DNA of 64,000 bases from Halogranum gelatinilyticum (lineage in GTDB: Archaea; Halobacteriota; Halobacteria; Halobacteriales; Haloferacaceae): assembly GCF_900103715.1 (NCBI RefSeq), contig NZ_FNHL01000001.1, positions 248,001-312,000 of the forward strand, read 5' to 3'. Position 1 is the first letter of the stretch. Each line of letters begins with the position of its first letter. The notes below the pieces were generated by a model, which did not search any database, was not told where the DNA came from, and saw nothing but the letters and a program-made list of their open reading frames with translations. The position numbers were made by a program, and so were the translations under genes. Shown piece by piece: positions 25,534-35,644 of the stretch.

Positions 25534-26946
25534 ATGGGCGACGAATCGGAGTCGGCTGGCGAGCCGTCGCGGGACCCCGACGGCAGCGACGAGCCGACAG
25601 ACCGCGTCACGGAATCCACCGATACCGATACCGAACCGGCCGCAGAGCCGGAGGTAGCGGAGACCAGCGACGGCGACGGCGATGTCGATGGCGACGGTGC
25701 TGACGACGTTGCTGTCGCCGACAACGCTGACGATGCTGACGATGCTGCGGCCGACGCAGACGACGCTGATGTCGCCAACGACGCAGACGACGCAGACGAC
25801 GATGCCGCTGTCGACGATGCTGACGACGATGCCGCGGCCGACGTCGACGACGATGCCGACGCTGACGACGTCGATACCGACGGAGCCACCGAGACGAGCG
25901 ACTCCGACACCGACGACGGGGCTACCGCGGACGGCGAGTCGGACACGGGCGGACTCGAACCCGTCGACGACGCGGACGCTGCTGACGCCGACACCGACGC
26001 GGATGCCTCCGACAGTGCTTCCGAGGAGTCGCCGTCTCCGGACGCCGACACCGACGACTCCAGCGAGACGAGCGAGGCCGACGGCGGCTTCTCGAACGAG
26101 ATGCCCGACGGCTTCGCCGAAGACTTCAGCCACCTCGAAGACGACGGCGACGACCTCGACGACTTCGAGGACGGCTTCATCGACGGTCCCGACTCCGACC
26201 AGGAGATGCCGCTTGCGGACCACATCGAGGAGATGGTCCGGCGGCTCGCCGTCGTCTTCGTCCTCGGTGGCGGGGTCGCGCTCTCGGTCTTCGGTCTCGG
26301 CGAAGTGCTCGCGTACGTCCCGAGCACCGTCGACATCATCAACTTCCTCTGGAACCAACACATCCCTGGTGCCGGTCTCCCCGGCAACGAGGATCTCCGC
26401 CCCCACGTCTACGGCCCGCTGGAACTCATCCTGACGAAACTGAAGGTCGCCGGCCTCGTCGGCGTCGTCGTCGGCCTGCCAGTCTTCGTCTACGAGTCGT
26501 ATCTGTTCATGCGACCCGGACTGTACCAAAACGAGCGGAAATACTATCTGGCGTCCGTCCCGACGAGTCTCATCCTCGCGGTCGTCGGCGTCGCCTTCGC
26601 ACACTTCGTCGTGCTTCCCTCCATCTTCGCGTACTTCACCAGCTACACGACGGGGACGGCGCTCATCGCGTTCGGTCTCGCGGAGACGTTCAACCTCATC
26701 CTCATCCTGATGGGCTACATGGCCATCGTCTTCCAGATTCCGCTGTTCATCATGCTCGCCATCATGATGAACCTCGTCACCCGCGAGTGGCTGGAGGACA
26801 AGCGGCTCATCTTCTGGGGGGCGTTCCTCGGGCTCGCGTTCCTCGTCAGCCCCGACCCGACCGGGATGGCACCCATCATCATCGCCATCACGATGGTCAC
26901 GCTGTTCGAGGGGACGCTCGCGCTCCTGCGGTGGACCGGGAACTAG
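25534..26946 (+). CDS. tatC1: Twin-arginine translocase TatC (TatCo/TatC1) with long acidic N-terminal extension
   Basis: A 470-residue protein. The last 245 residues are a standard six-helix TatC: PLADHIEEMVRRLAVVFVLG, the GPLELILTKLKVAGLVG region, YQNERKYYLASVP and PDPTGMAPIIIAITM. The first 220 or so residues are an Asp/Ala/Thr/Glu-rich, low-complexity region encoded by many GAC/GAT/GCN triplets, with almost no hydrophobic residues. It should be cytoplasmic and disordered. The extension could contact substrates or partners in high salt; that is speculation. The divergent pairing with tatC2 supports the assignment. Confidence 0.93.
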   Translation: MGDESESAGEPSRDPDGSDEPTDRVTESTDTDTEPAAEPEVAETSDGDGDVDGDGADDVAVADNADDADDAAADADDADVANDADDADDDAAVDDADDDAAADVDDDADADDVDTDGATETSDSDTDDGATADGESDTGGLEPVDDADAADADTDADASDSASEESPSPDADTDDSSETSEADGGFSNEMPDGFAEDFSHLEDDGDDLDDFEDGFIDGPDSDQEMPLADHIEEMVRRLAVVFVLGGGVALSVFGLGEVLAYVPSTVDIINFLWNQHIPGAGLPGNEDLRPHVYGPLELILTKLKVAGLVGVVVGLPVFVYESYLFMRPGLYQNERKYYLASVPTSLILAVVGVAFAHFVVLPSIFAYFTSYTTGTALIAFGLAETFNLILILMGYMAIVFQIPLFIMLAIMMNLVTREWLEDKRLIFWGAFLGLAFLVSPDPTGMAPIIIAITMVTLFEGTLALLRWTGN

Positions 26947-26978
26947 AGCGAACTAAAGAGAACGAAAGAAAACGAGAA

Positions 26979-27482
26979 TTAGACCGCGACCTCGTCGCCG
27001 GTCGAGTCGTCTTTCGCCGCTCGCGACGCTTCAACTCCGTTGGCTTCCGCTGTCGCCAGTGATTCGACTCGCTCCTTCAGTGCCGCGTTCATTTCCTCGA
27101 AGCCCTGCTCGGTGCCCTCGCCGACGAAGCGGTTGATTAGCCCGGCGAGCACGCCGCCGAACGACTCGGCGTGCGTCAGTCGGGTGCCCTCGTCGTGCGT
27201 CTCCAAGATGAAGCGGTGTTCGCCGTCGTAGAGACCGGGGACGAACAGGTGGCCGAGCCACCGGAACTCGTGGTCGCGGTCGACGCGCGTCACCGTGGGT
27301 CGGAACTGGAAGTCCCGGCCACCCGGCGGCGTCAGGTCGACGACGAGCCGCGCGCCCTCGTTGGCGCGGCCGGTGACGCGCATGAAGGGGTTCCACTCGG
27401 GGTAGTGCTCGAAGTCGGTGAGTACCGCCCACACTGCCTCGGGCGCGGCGTCGATGTCGACCGTCGTCGTGAGTTCTCGCAT
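26979..27482 (-). CDS. SRPBCC (START-like) domain protein
   Basis: A 167-residue protein with the polyketide-cyclase/START-like pattern: VDIDAAPEAVWAVLTDFEHYPEWNPF at the N-terminus, a HEFRWLGHLFVPGLYDGEHRF centre and the C-terminal helix LINRFVGEGTEQGFEEMN. These folds bind hydrophobic ligands, and some act as cyclases or stress-linked carriers; the ligand is unknown. A single-gene unit from the ATG at 27482, convergent with tatC1. Confidence 0.8.
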   Translation of the reverse strand: MRELTTTVDIDAAPEAVWAVLTDFEHYPEWNPFMRVTGRANEGARLVVDLTPPGGRDFQFRPTVTRVDRDHEFRWLGHLFVPGLYDGEHRFILETHDEGTRLTHAESFGGVLAGLINRFVGEGTEQGFEEMNAALKERVESLATAEANGVEASRAAKDDSTGDEVAV

Positions 27483-27573
27483 GAGACCCTAACGACGGCC
27501 GAGATGTTCAACCTCGCGTGACACAGCTCGGCAGGGCGACAACGCTCATAGCCTCCCCCGGAGAACGTCCAGT

Positions 27574-28212
27574 ATGGCGACGGTGCTCCTCGTCCGACAC
27601 GGCGAGACGAACTGGAACCGCGAGGGCCGCATCCAGGGCTGGGCACCGTCACGGCTGACGGCGCGTGGTCACGAGCAGGCCGACGCGCTCGCAAGTCACG
27701 TCGCGGCGACCTACGACGTCGACCGCGTCGTCGCCTCCGACCTCCGCCGGGTGCAGGAGACGGCCGACCATCTCGCCCGGACGCTCGGCCGCGACGTCGC
27801 CCTCGACCCGGCGTGGCGCGAGCGCGACTTCGGCTTCCTGCAAGGACTCACGGACGCCGAACTCCACGAGCAGCTGCCCGAGTACAGCCTCGAAGCCGTC
27901 GGCTACTCGGCGGCCGAAGCCCGGCCCAAGGGCGGCGAGAGCTTCTTGGACCTCCGCGAGCGGGTGCTGACGGCGTGGGCCGACCTCCTCGACGGACTCG
28001 AAGAGGGAGAGACGGTGCTCGTCGTCAGCCACGGCGGTCCTATCAGATTCGTCCTCGCCGACCTGAAGGGACTCGACGCGGTGGCGGCGGTGCTCGACCA
28101 AGAGCAAGCGAACTGCGCGCTCAACGAGATCCGGGTGGCGAGTCCGCCCGAACTGGTGGTCGAAAACGAGACTGGCTTTCTCGACGGTCTCGACTACTCG
28201 CGCATCGGGTAG
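27574..28212 (+). CDS. Histidine phosphatase family protein (phosphoglycerate mutase-like)
   Basis: A 212-residue protein opening VLLVRHGETNWNREGRIQGW, the phospho-histidine RHG motif. A second catalytic His lies in VLVVSHGGPIRFVLADL, and the WRERDFGFLQGLTDAEL loop is typical of the family. It could be a cofactor-dependent phosphoglycerate mutase, a CobC-type phosphatase or another phosphatase; sequence alone does not decide. The 3' end overlaps the convergent larE gene by 19 nt. Confidence 0.85.
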   Translation: MATVLLVRHGETNWNREGRIQGWAPSRLTARGHEQADALASHVAATYDVDRVVASDLRRVQETADHLARTLGRDVALDPAWRERDFGFLQGLTDAELHEQLPEYSLEAVGYSAAEARPKGGESFLDLRERVLTAWADLLDGLEEGETVLVVSHGGPIRFVLADLKGLDAVAAVLDQEQANCALNEIRVASPPELVVENETGFLDGLDYSRIG

Positions 28213-29063
28213 TCTTCGGCGAAGACGTCGGCGACGACCGGCTCCTCGTCGTAGGCCTCGTTGGCGGGGCTGACGCTGCCGGTCTGGTAGCCGTGGAGGT
28301 CCAGCGTCACGTGGTCGAAGCCGACGTCTTTCAGATGTTCGCGGGCCGCGCGGACGAACTCGGGGTCGAGTGCGTCGTCGAGTTCTTCTTCGGCGACCTC
28401 GATACGGGCCAGTCCGTCGTGGTCGCGGACGCGGAACTGCGAGAAGCCCCAGGTGCGGAGGACGCGTTCGGCCTTCTCGACGCGCGAGAGCTTCTCCTCG
28501 GTGACTTCCAGCCCGGTCGGGATGCGCGAGGAGAGACAGGCCATCGAGGGCTTGTCGGCGACCGAGAGGTCGTAGCGGTCGGCGATCTCCCGAACCTCGT
28601 CTTTGGTGATATCGTGTGCCAAGAGCGGCGAGAAGACTTCGAGTTCCTCCACGGCGCGGAGACCCGGACGGTGGCCCTCGCCGGGGTCCGAGGCGTTGGT
28701 GCCGTCGCAGACGGTGTCGATGCCCAACGACTGGGCCGCCTCGTACATCTTGCCGAGACGCATCGTCCGGCAGTGATAGCAGCGTTCGCCGTCGTTTTCG
28801 ACGAACGCCGGGTTGTCGAGTTCCGAGAACTCGACGAGTTCGTGGCGGATGCCGATCTCGCTCGCGACGCGCTTGGCGTCGTCCAGTTCCGCCTCGGGCA
28901 GCGTCTCGCTTCTGGCGGTGCAGGCGACGGCGTCGTCGCCGAGGGCATCGCGGGCGAGTGTGGCGACGACGGCGGAGTCGACGCCGCCGGAGAAGGCGAC
29001 GAGCACGCCGTCGCGTTCGGCGAGGTCGTCCCGGACAGCAGCGAGCTTCTCGTCGAGAGTCAT
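28194..29063 (-). CDS. larE: ATP-dependent sacrificial sulfur transferase LarE
   Basis: A 289-residue PP-loop ATPase with SGGVDSAVVATLA near the start. Further features are a CYHCRTMRLGKMYE motif, VCDGTNASDPGEGHRPGL, and MACLSSRIPTGLEVT, where the Cys matches the position that supplies sulfur in LarE. LarE helps build the nickel-pincer cofactor of lactate racemase-type enzymes. No larA, larB or larC lies in the window. The ATG at 29063 is preferred over 29072 because an AT box (minus strand CGCTTTTGC) lies about 28 nt upstream. It overlaps the histidine phosphatase 3' end. Confidence 0.88.
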   Translation of the reverse strand: MTLDEKLAAVRDDLAERDGVLVAFSGGVDSAVVATLARDALGDDAVACTARSETLPEAELDDAKRVASEIGIRHELVEFSELDNPAFVENDGERCYHCRTMRLGKMYEAAQSLGIDTVCDGTNASDPGEGHRPGLRAVEELEVFSPLLAHDITKDEVREIADRYDLSVADKPSMACLSSRIPTGLEVTEEKLSRVEKAERVLRTWGFSQFRVRDHDGLARIEVAEEELDDALDPEFVRAAREHLKDVGFDHVTLDLHGYQTGSVSPANEAYDEEPVVADVFAEDYPMRE

Positions 29064-29170
29064 AGTCGGCATTACCGGTGGGACTGCAAAAGCGCGTTGC
29101 CTTCGGCATGGTTCGTCGTCGCTCGTGTCTCGCCGGCCGATTCACCCCACATCCCCCGACCTGACCCGCA

Positions 29171-29180
29171 TTCTTTTATC
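29171..29180 (+). promoter_or_regulatory. TATA-like box of the MutS-like gene
   Basis: TTCTTTTATC is centred about 30 nt before the ATG at 29205. It fixes the start in a frame that is open for more than a kilobase upstream. Confidence 0.55.
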
Positions 29181-29204
29181 AGAGGCCGCAATATCCTGCG
29201 ACGA

Positions 29205-31175
29205 ATGGAGTTTACGGCCATCCCCGGCGTCGGTGAGAAGACGGCCGCGTCGCTCGCTCGCCTCGACGACGCCGAACGCGCCCTCCGTGACGGTGACGTC
29301 GCCGCGCTCGCCCGCGCCCCCGGTCTCACCGCGGGACGGGCGGCCGCCATCGCACGGGGAGCCATCCGGAAGCGACACGGTGACGACGGCGGCTTCCTCG
29401 CGACCAGCCACACCCGCGACCTCTACGAGGACGTCCTCGGGCTGCTGCAAGCCCGCACGGAGACGACCTACGCCGAGAAACGCCTGGAGACGCTGTTTCC
29501 GAGCACCGCCGAGTCGCGCATCGAGGAGGTCCGCGCCTTCGCGAGCGAGGCGATGGCCCGCGAGGTCGACGACGCGGTCCTCGACGCGCTCTCCGACGTC
29601 GCACCCCTGAAGTCGCCGCCGACCCAGCGCGTCCGCGAACGCTGTCTCGCCACCGCCGACGCCGAACGCTACGCCGAGACCGACGAGGCCTACCCCGAAC
29701 TCTCAGTCGAGATCGTCGAGGACGGCCGCGACATCGCCGAACTCGCGCGGTCGTACTCGACGGTCGTCGTCATCGACGAGACCTTCGCCGGTATCGACGT
29801 CGAGGGCGACGTCCGGGTCTGGCCCGACGCTCTCGACCGCCCGGCCGACATCGTCCCCGAACGCCTCTTGAACTTCTTCGCGGCCAACCGCTCACGACTG
29901 CTCGCGGCCGCCGAGGTCCACGAGGCCGCGGGCATGGACCCCGCGTGCTCGCTCGCAGACCTGCGGGACGGTCTCTCCCGCGTCGACGACGATGGCGAAC
30001 TCGTCGGCGACGACGAACTGACCCGGCTCACCAACGCCGTCGACGACGTGTCGGCCGCTGTCTCGACGGCCGAATCCGTCGCCAACGACCATCTGCGGGA
30101 CGCCATCCGCGAACAGGACGTCACCATCGAGGGAACTGACTTCCTCTCGCTCGTCGAGCAGGGCGCGCGGGTCGACTCCCTCCTGGACCGCGAGCTGGCC
30201 GACCAGTACGACGACGCGCTGGCGAAGGCCCGCGAGCACGTCGTCGACAGCCTCTCGCTGAAGTCCGGCGAGGACGGTCCCGTCGAACGGCTGTTTCCGA
30301 CCGACCCGACCTTCCCCGTCGAACACCGCGAGGACGTCGCTTCGCGCCTGAAGACCGAGTTGGGCGCGGCCCGCGACCAGCGCGCCGCTCGCTTGAAGGC
30401 CGAACTCGCGACCGACCTCGGCGACCTGCGCGAGCCGGTCGAAGCCCTCGTTCGCGACGCGCTGGAACGCGACGTCGAACTCGCCGTCGCCCGCTTCGCC
30501 CGCGACTTCGAGTGCGTCATGCCCGAGTTCGGCGGCAGCGGCTTCGCCATCGAGGGCGGCCGCTCGCCGCTCTTGGACGTCGATTTTGCAGATGTGGACC
30601 CCGTCGACTACACGGTCGAGGGCGTCACGCTCCTCTCCGGCGTCAACAGCGGTGGCAAGACCTCGACGCTGGACCTCGTCGGCGTCGTCGTCCTGCTCGC
30701 CCACATGGGCCTGCCCGTCCCCGCCGAGCGCGTCCGACTGGAGACCTTCGAGGAACTGCACTACTACGCGAAGTCACAGGGGACGCTCGACGCTGGCGCG
30801 TTCGAGGCCACGCTCCGGGACTTCGCCGACCTGACCGAAGGGGCCGAAAACCGCCTCGTGCTCGTCGACGAACTGGAGAGCATCACCGAACCAGGTGCCA
30901 GTGCCAAAATCATCGCCGGTATCCTCGAAGAACTCGACGGGCAGGACGCGACGGCGGTGTTCGTCTCCCATCTCGCTGGCGGCATCCGCGAGGCCGCGGA
31001 CTTCCACGTCGCCGTCGACGGCATCGAGGCCGTCGGCCTCGAAGACGGCCAGCTGGTCGTCAACCGCTCGCCCGTCAAGGACCATCTCGCGCGGTCGACG
31101 CCGGAGCTCATCGTCGAGAAACTGGCCGGCGAGAGCGGCAACGCCTTCTACGACCGCCTGTTGAAGAAGTTCTGA
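29205..31175 (+). CDS. MutS-family ATPase with N-terminal helix-hairpin-helix repeats
   Basis: A 656-residue protein. The first 50 residues hold two HhH-like elements (IPGVGEKTAASLARL, APGLTAGRAAAIARG). The middle is a helical lever/clamp-like region. The C-terminal MutS domain V has Walker A GVNSGGKTST (about residues 478-487), Walker B LVLVDELES and a VFVSHLAGG signature. The mismatch-recognition domain of MutS1 is missing, so it belongs with MutS2/MutS5-like proteins of uncertain role in recombination or repair. The 3' end overlaps a convergent membrane-protein gene by 28 nt. Confidence 0.85.
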   Translation: MEFTAIPGVGEKTAASLARLDDAERALRDGDVAALARAPGLTAGRAAAIARGAIRKRHGDDGGFLATSHTRDLYEDVLGLLQARTETTYAEKRLETLFPSTAESRIEEVRAFASEAMAREVDDAVLDALSDVAPLKSPPTQRVRERCLATADAERYAETDEAYPELSVEIVEDGRDIAELARSYSTVVVIDETFAGIDVEGDVRVWPDALDRPADIVPERLLNFFAANRSRLLAAAEVHEAAGMDPACSLADLRDGLSRVDDDGELVGDDELTRLTNAVDDVSAAVSTAESVANDHLRDAIREQDVTIEGTDFLSLVEQGARVDSLLDRELADQYDDALAKAREHVVDSLSLKSGEDGPVERLFPTDPTFPVEHREDVASRLKTELGAARDQRAARLKAELATDLGDLREPVEALVRDALERDVELAVARFARDFECVMPEFGGSGFAIEGGRSPLLDVDFADVDPVDYTVEGVTLLSGVNSGGKTSTLDLVGVVVLLAHMGLPVPAERVRLETFEELHYYAKSQGTLDAGAFEATLRDFADLTEGAENRLVLVDELESITEPGASAKIIAGILEELDGQDATAVFVSHLAGGIREAADFHVAVDGIEAVGLEDGQLVVNRSPVKDHLARSTPELIVEKLAGESGNAFYDRLLKKF

Positions 31176-31864
31176 CCTCGACGCCCTTGCTCCACCGACA
31201 ACGCGTAGTGGAGACTCGGGCCGAGCGCGGCCGTGATGGCCGCGACGACCCACGGCAGGAGCGTCGTCGTCGACCCGACGACGAGTCCGACGCCGACGAG
31301 AGCGAGGCTGAACACGCCGCCAGCGAGGACCAGCAGGCGGCGGGTCCGGCGGGTCGCACCGACGCCGTGGACGTCCGCGTAGCCAACACCGGCCAGAAAG
31401 ACGAGCAGCGCGTCGGCCGCACCGATGACCGCGTCGCCAGCGAGGGGACCGGCGACGAGGAGCGTCGCGCCGACGACGGCTCCCCCAGCGGCCGTCGCTC
31501 GGGGTGGCAGCGGTCGGAGTCGGCCGTAGGAGACGGCGTAGGCTGCCGGCGGCAGTGCCACGACGAGCGCGACGAACAGCGCGTAGAGGAGTCGTCCGGC
31601 GAGCCGTTCGGTCGCGCCCGGAACGGCCGCGACGAGGAGGCTCGCGCCGGCGACGGCGGCCGCCGGGAGGACGTACCGCGGCGGCAGTACCTCGGTCGGG
31701 TCCTCGCTGTGGCTCACGGCGTAGAGACCGAAGGGGTAGCCGACGACGACGGCGGTGAGTGCCGACCGGACGAGATCGCCCGTGAAGGCGACGCCGACGC
31801 CGAGCACCGTGAGCGCGAGAAAGCCTCCAGTGACGAGCGCGAACTCGGGGACGCGACGGCTCAT
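31148..31864 (-). CDS. Polytopic membrane protein, function unknown
   Basis: A 238-residue protein with seven or so hydrophobic segments and short charged loops (SHSEDPTEVLPPRYV, TRRTRRL). It starts at the ATG at 31864 and its 3' end overlaps the convergent MutS-like gene. I see no transport or enzyme signature. The composition is Val/Ala/Gly rich, like many haloarchaeal orphan membrane proteins. Confidence 0.6.
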   Translation of the reverse strand: MSRRVPEFALVTGGFLALTVLGVGVAFTGDLVRSALTAVVVGYPFGLYAVSHSEDPTEVLPPRYVLPAAAVAGASLLVAAVPGATERLAGRLLYALFVALVVALPPAAYAVSYGRLRPLPPRATAAGGAVVGATLLVAGPLAGDAVIGAADALLVFLAGVGYADVHGVGATRRTRRLLVLAGGVFSLALVGVGLVVGSTTTLLPWVVAAITAALGPSLHYALSVEQGRRGQNFFNRRS

Positions 31865-31975
31865 GGCCGGGGGTTAGTGAGCGCGGGCGAAAGGGTTTCG
31901 GTGCCGGACAGTCGCCCTCGTCCGGCCAATCACCCGAACGGAAGGGTTTAGACCGACCCCCGGGTACTCACGGCT

Positions 31976-32431
31976 ATGCCGGACTGTCCACTGGCTGACG
32001 ACTGCCCAAGCTTCCAAGAGCGCATCCAGGGCATGGGCTGTCAACACTACGGAAACCGCGGCGGTGCCGAGTGGTGTCAGCACTACGACCAACCGATCCG
32101 CGACCTGAAACAGCAACCGGTCAAGCCGGGCGAGGAAGTCATCGTCGAGGTGACCGACATCCACGAGAGCGGTGCCGGTGTCGGCCGCACCGAGGACGGC
32201 TTCATCGTCATGGTCGACGGAATCCTGCCCGACGCTCGTGCGAAGGTCAAGATCATCCGCGTGATGTCGAACCACGCTCGCGCAGAAGAGGTCGAGCGGC
32301 TCCCGATGGAGGAGACGGAAGACGAGTCGGACGACGACACCGACAACGACCGGGACCGCAACCGTGGTCGCGACAGACCGAGCCGTCCGGAGCGGCTCGG
32401 CAGCCGCGACAACTTCTGGGGCGGGTCCTAG
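31976..32431 (+). CDS. TRAM-domain protein with N-terminal cysteine cluster
   Basis: A 151-residue protein. Cysteines at 4, 10, 22 and 34 with nearby His residues (CQHYG, CQHYDQP) form a probable metal site. A TRAM domain follows (about residues 49-108, EEVIVEVTDIHESGAGVGRTEDG). An acidic, Arg/Asp-rich tail ends GSRDNFWGGS. TRAM domains bind RNA, and stand-alone ones have been proposed as archaeal RNA chaperones; the Cys cluster is an additional feature. GGGTTTAGA about 28 nt upstream is the likely TATA box. Confidence 0.8.
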   Translation: MPDCPLADDCPSFQERIQGMGCQHYGNRGGAEWCQHYDQPIRDLKQQPVKPGEEVIVEVTDIHESGAGVGRTEDGFIVMVDGILPDARAKVKIIRVMSNHARAEEVERLPMEETEDESDDDTDNDRDRNRGRDRPSRPERLGSRDNFWGGS

Positions 32432-32506
32432 ACAGCGTTCGGCCGCTGATTCGGCCGTGGACAGTGATTTCTGTACCTTTTTTGCGACCCCTTCCCAAGC
32501 AGTCCT

Positions 32507-32971
32507 ATGGACGACGTCCCGGATGTCGACGCGCTCTTGGAACAGGTCGGCTTCGACCCCGAGCGCAGCATCCTGACGCGACGGCAGGCGGAGGTGCTCG
32601 TGCTCCGCGAGCGTGGAGTCCGACAGGCAGTCATCGCCGACTGTCTCGGGACGTCGCGAGCGAACGTCTCCAGTATCGAGGCGAGTGCCCGCTCGAACGT
32701 CGAGAAGGCACGTGAGACCGTCGCCTTCGCCGAGGCACTGACCGCGCCCGTGCAGGTCGACGTCGCCGCCGGAACCGACCTCTACGACGTGCCGAAACTG
32801 GTCTACGACGCCTGCGACGACGCCGGTGTGAAGGTCAACCACACCGCGCCGGACCTGATGAAACTCGTCAGCGACGCCGCTGGCGACGCGATTCGCGGCC
32901 GCGAGGTCCGCGAGTCGATCCTCGTCGGCGTGACGAGCGACGGCTCGGTCCGGGTCAGACGCTCGCGCTGA
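32507..32971 (+). CDS. Tfx-family DNA-binding protein
   Basis: A 154-residue protein. The N-terminal helix-turn-helix reads LTRRQAEVLVLRERGVRQAVIADCLGTSRANVSSIE, as in Tfx, first described as a DNA-binding protein near a molybdenum enzyme operon in a methanogen. The C-terminal half (VDVAAGTDLYDVPKLVYDA) is the Tfx-specific domain. A molybdopterin enzyme gene (nasA) lies 2.7 kb downstream, but katG intervenes, so a regulatory link is only a possibility. A T-rich box (TACCTTTTTT) is centred about 28 nt upstream. Confidence 0.82.
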   Translation: MDDVPDVDALLEQVGFDPERSILTRRQAEVLVLRERGVRQAVIADCLGTSRANVSSIEASARSNVEKARETVAFAEALTAPVQVDVAAGTDLYDVPKLVYDACDDAGVKVNHTAPDLMKLVSDAAGDAIRGREVRESILVGVTSDGSVRVRRSR

Positions 32972-33095
32972 CAGCTGTCACTCGGAGACGGCTGGCGGAG
33001 ACCGTCGGTTGGTGACTCTATCGCCCGGAGATATCATCGACTCTCTTCGGTTTCCGCCGGGACCGTTCGACGGATGAATCCGACTCGACTAGCCA

Positions 33096-33105
33096 CAAAA
33101 TTTTG
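33096..33105. promoter_or_regulatory. 10-bp AT-rich palindrome upstream of katG
   Basis: CAAAATTTTG is a perfect 10-bp palindrome about 88 nt before the katG ATG, inside an unusually AT-rich stretch (about 33090-33190). It could be an operator for a redox-responsive repressor or activator; no protein is implicated by sequence. Confidence 0.35.
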
Positions 33106-33156
33106 GTAATAGAAAAGACTGTTTCGCAAGCTGCAAACAGATGGTTTCCGAGATAG

Positions 33157-35328
<2,172 letters not shown>

Positions 35329-35644
35329 ACCGAACCGAGTCGTCGGCACGCTGAACGGGTGTCGGTGTGGACCTTTTTTCGGTTTGGGATGGGGAGCCTG
35401 AGAACCCGCTCCAGTATCAGGGAATGACCACCCCCGGAGACGTCGTCTCGGTCGACAACGACTGACGCATCGAGCGGACCTAAAGCAATATTATCAGCTT
35501 TCAGGATGGGAGGGGGGTATTAGAACAACAGTTATCACACTAGAGCACTGCCGACACTCCAACCGTGGTTTTTTGTCCAGACACTGTCGAACCGACTGAG
35601 CCGTCCAAGCGCGGCGACGAGTATCGCTCGAGTTCCATCCCGAG
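35329..35644. other. Intergenic region between katG and nasA
   Basis: The first 50 nt hold the katG T-tract. The middle (35480-35540) is AT-rich with CAATATTATCAG and AACAGTTATCAC, either of which could be a promoter box, and a TTTTTT run lies at 35569-35574. No convincing gene is present; a 13-codon frame at 35424 has no support. A nasA transcript starting at the AT-rich part would carry a leader of about 100 nt. Confidence 0.4.
35374..35379 (+). terminator. Oligo-T terminator after katG
   Basis: Six consecutive T residues 46 nt after the katG stop, in otherwise GC-rich sequence. Archaeal RNA polymerase often stops at such runs without needing a hairpin. Confidence 0.45.

Noticed and set aside
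25680-25880. Regular GAC/GCT repeats that could be mistaken for a repeat array
   Set aside because: They are codons of the Asp/Ala-rich TatC1 extension, without spacers of constant length; not a CRISPR array.
25435-26604. Upstream extension of the tatC2 frame to 26604
   Set aside because: The extra sequence is antisense to the tatC1 acidic region, and a TATA-like box precedes the ATG at 25434.
27813-29204. Upstream extension of the MutS-like frame
   Set aside because: It crosses the histidine phosphatase and is antisense to larE; the TATA box at 29171 fixes the ATG at 29205.
35424-35465. A 13-codon frame (MTTPGDVVSVDND) between katG and nasA
   Set aside because: Too short, no ribosome site, and no sign of conservation.
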